DNA of 64,000 nt from a virus. Each line of letters starts with the position of its first letter. Positions within the stretch are counted from its first letter, which is position 1. Positions 51,701 through 59,300 of the stretch are shown here, one piece after another. A program made the translations under genes and the position numbers. The notes beneath the pieces are model-generated. The model saw only the letters and a list, made by a program, of their open reading frames with translations. It was not told where the DNA came from and made no database searches. The stretch is taken from positions 36,466 to 100,465 of the IMG/VR virus record IMGVR_UViG_3300020603_000005, one strand, 5' to 3'.

Positions 51701-53699
51701 AATTGTTGTTGACAAGTTGGCAAAATTACACGTTGCCTATGAAAGTAACGAAACAGGCACATGGCAGATAAATGTATGTTCGATGAGAGACTGGGATGAA
51801 GCTATGAAGGTTTCGCAGACCATATCTAGGCATGATCGTGTGTCGAACGTTCCGTCGATTTCTGCCGATGGTGATGGTCGCCTGCTTGTTGCTTGGCAGG
51901 AAAGGAATGGCAATCATTCAAGAATAGCAGCATCGGTTAGCAGCAGTAAAGATCCAGATGTATCTGACAGTTGCCTGCTAGACAGGGCGATTGGTTTCAT
52001 AAGAACTTTTGATGCAGATCCTTACGATCCATATTTACCAACCAGGTTTTTTAGGTGTGGGGTTTTTGCTACAGTTAGACCAACACAGACATCAACATTC
52101 AAGTTTGTCGTTAATTTCTACCTTGAGGACGGCTCGCAACTTTTATATCAATCAGAATCAACGCAAAATCCTAATGGCTGGCTTTTGAATGGAAACACAT
52201 TGAGTTCTGAAGGCCAGGCGCTCGATGCATCTAATGATTACGAAATTCAGTTTGATGCAATACCGCAAGATATAAAAAATCAGGGCGTAATCAGATGGGA
52301 GCTTGAGTTGCAGCCAATGGTTTCTGCAACCTCGCAGGAGTCTGTTGGCATCATAATCCAAAAATCTGGCCCAAATGTGGAGCAACTAGATTCTTCAGAT
52401 GCAGAAACATGGCCAAATCTGCGAGAAGTTCTCATCGGGTTGACTCCCACAGTGACAGCTGCAAGCATCAGGCTTGTCGTTGTGCAGGAAAGCGCCGGCT
52501 CTGCTCCCGTGTCGTTCCCAAGCAGGCAACCTTCAGACTACATAAGTCTCATCAACGGGGAGATCACATCTAACCTTTCACTGCCATCTGGCGTTACTTC
52601 TATCGCAGGGTTTACATCTGGTTCTCAATACAGATCTTTTGTAATACATATACCTGCACAGGTCAGTTATAATGGGAACACGATAGATGTGGAAGAATTT
52701 GTTCAGTCGACAATAACATTCTCCGCGCCGATAGTTGCAATAGTAGCCACTCCTTCAGACTTGGCTGCTACCGATGGGGTTATTGGTCTGCTTGGTACGT
52801 CATGGGAGTCTGCTGGATCAAGGGCTATAAGATTTACTGATGGCGAATACATCACTCTCAGCGCAAATCTTCGCACCATAGATTTCAGAGTAAAAAAGAA
52901 ATCTGGGTCCATGTACACCCAAATAAGGGTTATAACTGCTGCAGGTCAAGCTCAGTCTATAGAAAAGAACGGTTACATATTCTGTCCGTTTGCCACGCAG
53001 CAAAGATGTTCTGTTCCAGCCTCTTACACAAATAGGACTAATGAAAACAAACTGGTTCATTTCAGGGCAAAAATATTCACTGATGCTGAAAAGCAAAACC
53101 CAATCGCTGTGTATGATTCTTTAAATTATCCTACCTATTGGGACGCAGGCAGAGGATCGTTCCCCGTTGGTGGCGTCGTGTGCTATCCAGGCAACACCAT
53201 ATCAGCCAGTTTCATACCTAGAGTTTCCCCGTCTTCGAGTGTCCAATCTGCTTTTGCCGACATGTCTTCAGCTTCTTCAACAGTTGGCTCAACAAGCGTT
53301 TCCGAATTGCAGAGACTTTCTATATTGCCTCACACCAGGTACTATGTATCTGTTGAAGCAGAAATCGGAGGAGTCACTGAACAACTTGATTCAGGTGATG
53401 CTGAGATAATGTGCGATCCGTCTTCGTATCTCTCGAGATCTATCAGTTGGTCGGGGGTTGACGGCAGAATATCATACTTGTCTTCTATCCATTCTGACGC
53501 AAAAACACCGAGTGTTGCTGGCTCTGATTTTGGTTTATTCTATATATCTTGGCAGGATGGAAGGGCAGGAAGTTCATATAGTGTAGATGACCCCTCAGGT
53601 TTCCGTTCGGAGTGTAGATTCGCGACCTACGATTCGTCTTCTGTAAGGTGGTCTTCTGTTGACGGCGAGGGTGGCTCTAGGCCTTTATATGATTCTTGA
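45723..53699 (+). CDS. Giant mosaic tail protein (2658 aa) with propeller-like and RCC1-like repeats
   Basis: The longest gene in the window. Residues about 50-58 (STDGGKKWHH) match an Asp-box. Blade-like segments of the pattern P-x-x-x-D-x-x-G-x-x-x-x-x-W occur near residues 635 (NMHIVWERD), 2000 (KLHVAYESN), 2050 (LLVAWQERN) and 2600 (LFYISWQDG), suggesting beta-propellers. Residues about 1745-1835 contain RCC1-like repeats (ISVGSTFAICVDGTGSL, SCGSNYCVALREDGQLVSWG). A beta domain near residues 770-890 recurs, diverged, near 2290-2420. No catalytic residue is recognised. A tail fibre or adhesin that binds the host surface is inferred from architecture and position. Confidence 0.65.
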   Translation: MKQPKLHITDVKSSHGGREVHFNLDLDGAIGCKFSIEDASRGGSLPVSTDGGKKWHHRSSAESGSVVGAVRVRPTSDDFAIFCHVEDGFGSEAICAALVKRPKSGKSKNFHVHASPEFVAHGDRCNIVVDGPPSSSFRIGIGDKKYAGRTNKKGRSVLKFTANQIFSQDQMSAHSLVRVPINISDNEENWSYGGSDVHFVPSVLRTLAATNDPARPGCVVLDPTSSPDHGLRFISQEAPCSDLALVGPLYDPYGSETEQELTHLDSQYISVGEGFSKKFESISGGCNLIDHVSVAAKFFDPKSQSNSSLFPPYDSDDRGLNAFNHGAWVSYCKPYVETPSQDGDCDVSVRQVIPVTRVFVASSSSVAKVMPSAIGRGLIVKPPAFTHSVHPKSSPSGVAAIVIRLAGGQEISLSATWSSSALQSLANQINEDIALKSSGIYAEIIDDRLDVYSESKFSLLAGQVLSSLGGNAITVQQFSGASATFRCTTIKDLSAHGVSDIGTLVFLSGPFRGTVFSYVKSDIDSVKLQACPGINRPGGLVISDDIPCVHVAFLSGSESQSASVSEISLNVREDNLGQLVSCVYPAISSSCRVVCQSQVDGLNQLFMYSELPTSQEQASNGSWMQLTYSGDNRHPRVFDDRYGNMHIVWERDVGNGTFVAYATIGPDSPIFSSKMLVADFCRSSSLDTSPVVAPAKRVSSVLSLEYSEGILELPFNSSNFLRGVIPSSSAYIKREFLGTCPLSIQFNEGNSSSFMSNVREMDGSQADFAGVFEGDLVETVILHIDPSGNTTNHIYSGSISFNGAILSIAGQTDEMSLTDSIFSPTGITFPSRAGVANFSGGEFTLSADKKSFDFSLTLSPFQALFQLRLIVAASHTPISIRTGWIKVADAGASVAMPRSDLVCLDYSPLQSKCCAIIPYHTDDSGRQFDGTHKSIGYMVDADVDIQPSFSFDGYILSGSAIGISPVISDVFSNDDGLQIRTDFYGISPFARDEQGRTFDNGTLNNDTDKLSGFKIGDFIAVHVIAIPPNSTQLTNSITFTTDILGVETVRSTVFARHAALSNRVLSTSTTFNSSVLVTNAARSVIFTIAANTSWQYALVYTKMPGTGAFLRNHSEDAVDDEFKNFLRGFSIRNDGLFNFDSNIMSVGKSAREFSDFIPLLSSLRLNDIHDNPSGVVQTSGLGYLESGGSSSFNLQCSDLVGSYWRTPSGSTFTRPAADGVDGVVCHYTVGVMLETVRFFARNTQTRQDWCNQVESAGGSCSRYYEGLVRTVYTGRAKIVVYCVSSESSSGNGGVPYAFEIHESSHIIDVSNQFRFTVGSMLIKDHEHAIRTSRAHLDPLRFEGPEMAEDLVPLAHRNMIFCMVNGDPQISHDWRVDVSDGRRQFDLCFGSFMSSISWFRHHDIGYRNGLAAGRFAVRISSIDISDNRLSMANGSQLSSFDMSMPSGFVQQANSFEQARNIDYLNSTSDPGDWINMAFNFSAVDDWLASPTGFMYSGIVFARQENQSRAVVLQPNASSDYEFDRTIYESDDYIYPWMYSVRRGKVGHGGIGSISQSGVFADSTEYSIFLRAKRIEPYRDDDSLVCPVGMVSPFLFVGGDQEAKIVRVTTNDFMGMSVKLTPGVGSLRLSALHPLYQKRAANIKVQEGDNGCVYVDSSGNLATDSSGELIDFFKSELGNGCLALVTNSADSYYDGVNTILIMLMISDSGILKGFVRLAQPDEDGEPNTELENAVVEAFQSDLTSLGSSWRDISVGSTFAICVDGTGSLVFLGEEPIGGFGLSSLPSGRFVAVSCGSNYCVALREDGQLVSWGFSLSLPSGTFLALGSGLYLRSDHHAVSSDVDIADAKCIAISYLASEDLKVIDSEGLLIQGGESEGDVAGSTAIVCFQGPFRVYLSTPNLSRRVLKYQKNPDETAEINDLIVDTYKDPFRSNIVIEHVSAVASEYSNDEFTLQSVDEMYGFALPSVCQFGSAFTTGGLSVSRIGQGAGIQRDPAIVVDKLAKLHVAYESNETGTWQINVCSMRDWDEAMKVSQTISRHDRVSNVPSISADGDGRLLVAWQERNGNHSRIAASVSSSKDPDVSDSCLLDRAIGFIRTFDADPYDPYLPTRFFRCGVFATVRPTQTSTFKFVVNFYLEDGSQLLYQSESTQNPNGWLLNGNTLSSEGQALDASNDYEIQFDAIPQDIKNQGVIRWELELQPMVSATSQESVGIIIQKSGPNVEQLDSSDAETWPNLREVLIGLTPTVTAASIRLVVVQESAGSAPVSFPSRQPSDYISLINGEITSNLSLPSGVTSIAGFTSGSQYRSFVIHIPAQVSYNGNTIDVEEFVQSTITFSAPIVAIVATPSDLAATDGVIGLLGTSWESAGSRAIRFTDGEYITLSANLRTIDFRVKKKSGSMYTQIRVITAAGQAQSIEKNGYIFCPFATQQRCSVPASYTNRTNENKLVHFRAKIFTDAEKQNPIAVYDSLNYPTYWDAGRGSFPVGGVVCYPGNTISASFIPRVSPSSSVQSAFADMSSASSTVGSTSVSELQRLSILPHTRYYVSVEAEIGGVTEQLDSGDAEIMCDPSSYLSRSISWSGVDGRISYLSSIHSDAKTPSVAGSDFGLFYISWQDGRAGSSYSVDDPSGFRSECRFATYDSSSVRWSSVDGEGGSRPLYDS

Positions 53700-54937
53700 C
53701 AACCATGCCAACGCCAATTAGACCAGAATCTTTTTCTCTTGGATCAGTCTCCGACTGGACGGGGGGCTTGACATCGTTCGTGATGAATGGCTCCGGTCTT
53801 GATTGCGTCATTTCTTCTTCTGCATGTAAGTCTGTTCCAGTGGTGCCTGAATCTCAGTCTTCCTTTAGCCAGTGTAGAATGACAGATGTTCTCAATTCTT
53901 CCTTGGCTCCAAGTTCTGACTCTGAATTTCTTAAGATGCGTGTTTCTAAGGATTATATTTCAAGACTCATAGACACGAGTGGTGAAGACGGTTTTGTGGC
54001 AGAGGTTGAAGATTGTATGATAATGCTCAACATCATAGGAGCTCCTGGCACATATGCAGTGAGGCTTAAGAATGAGAATGATGTCGCATTCTCTGACTGG
54101 ATAGCGGTTGGTCAAAAAGCCGCCATAACAAACAACAATCTTGCTTCTGCATTCAGGCCTATTTTTGTCGCCAAGGATGAATTTTTGGTTCCTTGGGTTC
54201 TCAGCCCATCATCTGGTGAAAAGCAGGTTTTTGCAGAAGTACTGACATTTTTTGGGCGAAGTCAACCCATGACTCTCAATGTGTTGGCCAACTATCGACC
54301 ACCTTCATACTCGGTAAGCATCAAAGTAAAGATCCCTGGATCTGAAGATGATGCTGAAACACTAGAAGTAGATCCTCCTAGGTTTAATGGGTACCCCGTT
54401 ATTTCTTCACAAATTCTTTTGATGCCATCTGGCAAGGCAGCTACTCCGGACGACATAGATGCTCTTGAGGTCGGTGAAGAAAAAGAAATAGAAAAGTTGG
54501 TGGTCAGATTCAAGTTTTCTCAGCCTGACCGCGTCAAGAGACTTATACAACTTGGCTCTATAGGGGCTTTGGGTGCCGCATCAGATAATGACAGGATTAT
54601 GGCTCACATGGTAACCCGAGGTGTCAAAAAGTTCTCTTCGATTATGTCTGCTGAAGATGCCGACGCTGGAATTTACAAAGCAGAATTTGAACCACTGATA
54701 TCCGATGGAGTTCTTGCTACTGATGGTATTGCTGCTTTTTATCCGAGTGTTCCAAACGAATGCGTAAATATATCTCTTACTGGATTTGATCTTGTTTCTG
54801 AGGGCATAGATTTTGCTGGTCTTGGAGACAATATAAGGACAGAAGATGAAAGTCCCCTGCCTTCCTACAGAGGATTTTCAGATCCGAAGGATAGAAAGAA
54901 CGCCTTCGGTGATGCTTCTTACTGGAGGAAGGCATGA
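53696..54937 (+). CDS. Tail structural protein of unknown family (413 aa)
   Basis: TTG 53696 in a TTGA overlap is taken as start by analogy with other coupled starts in this phage; ATG 53705 is equally possible. The protein is beta-rich, with a Ser/Cys-rich N-terminus, a middle domain (YAVRLKNENDVAFSDWIAVG) resembling an Ig/FN3 strand pair, and a C-terminal part with VVRFKFSQPDRVKRLIQLGS. No motif gives a function. It is coupled to an FN3-containing gene by ATGA. Confidence 0.6.
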   Translation: MTTMPTPIRPESFSLGSVSDWTGGLTSFVMNGSGLDCVISSSACKSVPVVPESQSSFSQCRMTDVLNSSLAPSSDSEFLKMRVSKDYISRLIDTSGEDGFVAEVEDCMIMLNIIGAPGTYAVRLKNENDVAFSDWIAVGQKAAITNNNLASAFRPIFVAKDEFLVPWVLSPSSGEKQVFAEVLTFFGRSQPMTLNVLANYRPPSYSVSIKVKIPGSEDDAETLEVDPPRFNGYPVISSQILLMPSGKAATPDDIDALEVGEEKEIEKLVVRFKFSQPDRVKRLIQLGSIGALGAASDNDRIMAHMVTRGVKKFSSIMSAEDADAGIYKAEFEPLISDGVLATDGIAAFYPSVPNECVNISLTGFDLVSEGIDFAGLGDNIRTEDESPLPSYRGFSDPKDRKNAFGDASYWRKA

Positions 54938-56394
54938 GTGTGCCTCGCCCCTCCATTTTGACACCTGTTGGCGGCAGTGTCATAAATGGCACGAACGTTG
55001 CCATATCTTGGCTTTCACCGCCTTTGACGCCTCCTCAAATTGCTTCTTATACATTTGAAATATTAACCACCTCAAATCTTGATACCAAAGATGCACAAAA
55101 TTCAAAATGGATACTTATCGCTTCGGTTCCTGCAAACTCCACTTCATTTTCATGGTTGCCACCAAGTCATTTGAATTCTGATGCAGTGCATGTGGGGGTG
55201 CGATTGGTATCTTCGAGTGGATTCAGGTCTGAAATATCTTTTAACCGTTCAGCAGTATCAATTTATGGATTTGAGCTTGATCAGATTGAAGTTTTGGAAC
55301 CTATAACAGACCAAGAATTAAACGGACCATTTTTTATCAAACTCAATCTTGGCAGAATGAAGTCGACACATAAGCATGTGAGATTGTTTGTAAACTTTTC
55401 GAGTCAGAGTCTAGGTATATATCAATTTCCGATATTGGACTCAGTGAGGCTTTTGGACAGATATTCCATAGACCTGAGTAGGATTGGAAATTGCGATGAC
55501 GGCACTATATCTCTATATACGAGAGACTCTGCAAATAGAATATCTTCTGCAGTCAATATAGAAAAATTGAAAGTCAGAAACACTGGAACTTTTGTATTGG
55601 ACACCATAGGGCCAGATCTTAGCATCGAACTTGCCCAGGGAGCTCTGTACGTCCAATCTACAGATGTTGCTGCTAGGCTTTATGCGTTTGATGAAACCAC
55701 TTCTGTTTCTTCATGTAAGTTTAATGTTTTTAGGTATGATAACGGTCAAGTTGTTTTAGATTATGAAGGAGAGCCAAGGCAACCGTTCTTGGACAGTGTG
55801 ATCACACTATCAGAGGGAGATGGAGTAAAGAATGTCACAGTGACAGCCATAGATGTAGGTTGCAACAAGCCAAGAGAGATCATGAGCACCATTAAGACTG
55901 TCCAGGTATTGAATGAAGACTCTGATTTTTTTGAACTTTCTACGCAATCGTCTATAGTTTCTGTAGAGCCATATCAGGAAGGATTCAGGCTTTACAGAGT
56001 CACTGATTCAAGAGTATTCTTGGGGTTCGTTTTATCTAAACCAATTGCAATTTCAGAATTTGAAGGTTTGTATTATGTTTCTTTACAACATCCCCAATCC
56101 AAGATGTATATTGCAGCGGTATCACCAGTTGGAGTGACAGATGTCTTCGTCGGCACCACCCCCAACCAGGTTGCGGTTGACTTGGCTGCCAACTCTGGTG
56201 GTATTTTTGTTTTTGATCAGACTGGTAATGCTTTCAGGATATCGACAGGGGCACTGCACTCGATTGGGAACATGGGTGGCCCTGTTTCTTCTGTAAGATT
56301 TTTGAAATCTGGTAATTTGGCGGTTTCTGTGAGCAACGCCAACAGGTTTGTGATTATAAACAACACATCAGTTGTACAGGTGGTGCAATTATGA
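54934..56394 (+). CDS. FN3/Ig-domain tail protein (486 aa)
   Basis: Residues about 5-110 resemble a fibronectin type III domain (PSILTPVGGSVINGTNVAISW, then YTFEILTTSN and FSWLPPSHLNSDAVHVGVRL). A second Ig-like part (about 110-330) includes VDTIGPDLSIELAQ-like strands with ARLYAFDETTSVSSCKFNVF. The last 150 residues have repeating short strands (GGIFVFDQTGNAFRI, VRFLKSGNLAVSVSN) as in a propeller. Such domains mediate attachment in tail fibres. It is coupled on both sides by ATGA overlaps. Confidence 0.6.
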   Translation: MSVPRPSILTPVGGSVINGTNVAISWLSPPLTPPQIASYTFEILTTSNLDTKDAQNSKWILIASVPANSTSFSWLPPSHLNSDAVHVGVRLVSSSGFRSEISFNRSAVSIYGFELDQIEVLEPITDQELNGPFFIKLNLGRMKSTHKHVRLFVNFSSQSLGIYQFPILDSVRLLDRYSIDLSRIGNCDDGTISLYTRDSANRISSAVNIEKLKVRNTGTFVLDTIGPDLSIELAQGALYVQSTDVAARLYAFDETTSVSSCKFNVFRYDNGQVVLDYEGEPRQPFLDSVITLSEGDGVKNVTVTAIDVGCNKPREIMSTIKTVQVLNEDSDFFELSTQSSIVSVEPYQEGFRLYRVTDSRVFLGFVLSKPIAISEFEGLYYVSLQHPQSKMYIAAVSPVGVTDVFVGTTPNQVAVDLAANSGGIFVFDQTGNAFRISTGALHSIGNMGGPVSSVRFLKSGNLAVSVSNANRFVIINNTSVVQVVQL

Positions 56395-59300
56395 CATCGT
56401 TCGTCAGCATTCGTGAAGAAGACTCATATGGGGTCTTGCCAGTAAAATATATGCCAGACGGAAGATCTGTTGCTCATATGCCCATGTGCGGCTTTGGCAT
56501 AGAAGAGTGTGAAAGCGATATTGGCAGTTGGGACTTTGGCGCTTCTGGAAGTCTGTATTCGCATGTTTATGAAATGATGGAGAGTGCGAGTTCAGCTGGC
56601 TACGGAAGATTTTTCATGGTTTCGCCTATGGGAACTTATGACGGCAACCCTGCTGCTAACTTGATAGCTGGCTGGGATTCGTCAGTACTCCATTTGGGAT
56701 CAACATATCAGCCGCCAATGGAGGGCGGGTCGAGTGCACTTATAGCAGCTATTAGCGATGGTAAGTCTGCATTCGGCTTACAGGTCATTGTGGGCTTGCG
56801 ATGGTCTTTGCCTGTCGTGGCATCATCTTCTTTAAGTTCTTCTTCCTCCTCTTCCTCTTCCTCTTCCAGCAGCAGTTCTTCCAAGTTAGAAGAAGAGCCC
56901 GTAAATAATATACAAGATTTTACTAAAACTGGAAGAGTTCTTGCAAAACTTAAATCTAATGACGGCTCAGTTTCTTTGGCAGAATATAACAATAGAAGAA
57001 ATTTAGGATTACTTAAAATAGAAGAGGGCTTACCTAAAGATTATATACCTCAAATAGATCAATACCTAATAGAAGTTCCAGAATCAAAAAATGTAGATTT
57101 ATATATAGATGAATTAAAATTAACTCAAGCTTTTGATTATGTTACTGAGGACGTTATTGGATATCCTGCTGCCAATTGCACAAATGATCCATTATTAGGC
57201 AGTCAATGGCATCACGACAAGATGGAATCTTGTGCCGCATGGGATATAGAGCCAGGAGACACTCAGGTTGTTGTGGCCATCATGGACACAGGAATTGATG
57301 TTGGTCATGAAGATTTAGAGGCAAATAGACTTCCTGCTTATAATGCTGTTTTGGGTACAAGAGGAGACGAAGGCGGTATAGCGCAAAATGGAATGCCCAC
57401 CGTAGTTTTAGAGGAGTTCCAGCATGGAACTGGCGTAGCCGGATGTGCGGGTGCAATTGGGGGAAATGGAAAGGGTGTTTCTGGTACTGCAAAATCTATA
57501 AGTACAAGAAGTTTCAAAATTGCAAATGGGTGGGCTGGTGCGGGTTGGGCCAATATATCTTGGGCTTGTATAAAAGCAGCTGATGAAGGTGCAAGAGTAA
57601 TAAACATAAGCTACAGCTTTTTGTCTTCTCCTAACCTTCATTCTCCAATAGAAGCTACCGCTTCTTATTGTAGAACACAAAAAAACTGCCAAATATTTTT
57701 TTCAGCCGGTAATGCACAAACCACCGTCTGCCCCGCATCACCAAACACTATTCCTGCAAGTGTAATAGTTGTTGGATCAACTGACATTAATGATAATAGA
57801 TCTGATTTTTCTAATTTTGGAGACGGCGTTGACATATATGCTCCTGGCTCTTCAATACCTTCAACATGGGCAAGAACTTTACAATTTACCGTATATCAAA
57901 GTAGCCCTGCGAATATTCAAAGAATAGATGAAATACTGCAATATTTAGATCAAAACCTTCCTTCTTTAATTGGAAAAAAAATCAGGCAAACAGTTAATGG
58001 AGTTGTTAATGAGGCAACAATACAACACTACAGCAGCTGCCGTCAGAACAATGTATGCTACCATACCAATCTACCCCCAAATGGAAATGCTATGTTGTTC
58101 AAATTTAATGTAGCGGGAAATTCTAGTACATCGTGGAACCATGACCTTGTTACTAATCCTGTTACGATAGAAGATCATCCATCTTTAAATATTAATTATC
58201 AACAGGCTTACATTCTAGCTAATAACGGGTATGTAAGTACAAATGGTACAAGTTATGCTTCGCCAAATGCTGCTGGTGTTGCAGCTTTAATGATATCACT
58301 AAAACCAAACATAACATGTCAGCAGATAGAGGATATATTAAAATCCTCCGCCGATATCATCCCGATAACTGGTCCAAATGGTTATTCCGCAAATGTTAAA
58401 AGAATAAATTCAAAAAAAGCCTTACAGGCAGTGCAAGCTTTGGGTGACTCATCTAGTTCGTCTAGTAGTAGTTCTAGCGGTATTGGTAGCAGTTCTTCTT
58501 CCTCCTCTTCCACCTCCAGCAGCAGTTCTTCCAGGTCTTCTTCTAGCAGCAGTTCATCTTCTTCTTCTAGCAGCAGTTCCCAGACCAATAGGATTTTGCA
58601 GCTGAACACATGGGCTGGATCTGAGTTTCCAAATCTCTCTGATCCTCTGACCGTGAAATGGCTCAGGCAAAATCTACAGCCTCTTGTTGGGGTTGTTGAT
58701 TGTGTGGCCATTTATGGCGCATTTTCCCCCACCAAATCTCTTACATATAACGAATGTGTTGAATTGTGTAACCATCTGATGATAAATTTTGGCATGAGGG
58801 TGATTTGGCTAGATCCAGAATTAGCCATTGACAGTGGAGCGAATCTACCTCAGTGGTTTTTGAACTCTGCGCCAATAATAATGAGATACCAAGAATCTTC
58901 TCAGATGCAATCTATAATTAGGTCAGATTCATCGTTGGCAGTTGGAAGAGAGATTCATCTGGCCTCAGACAGTTACTCATCCGGATGGTCTAGAAAGCAC
59001 ATCATAAACGACGGGGTTCACACCGAAATGTCTCCTGGGGAGACAGTGAATGTCGGAAAGCCGTTGGAGTTTTCTCATAATGTCACAATCATATCAAAGC
59101 TTGCTTGTGATTCTAGAACAGCATCTGGCACCATGTCTTTAAATAATCATTATCTTGCATCCTCTGCGAAAAATAACTCAAAAATTAGACCATGCTTTAC
59201 AGTGTCATGTCTAGAAAGTCCAAATATTACTGCTGATGTCGCTAGGTCGCGCATACCAGCTTGGTGGTTTTCAGGAAATCCACAAGCATGTGTTGACCGC

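Noticed and set aside
56708-56992. Antisense frame with a poly-Glu run opposite the first serine linker
   Set aside because: It is the complement of serine codons (TCT/TCC read as AGA/GGA/GAA/GAG); no SD or coding pattern, and the + strand gene is convincing.
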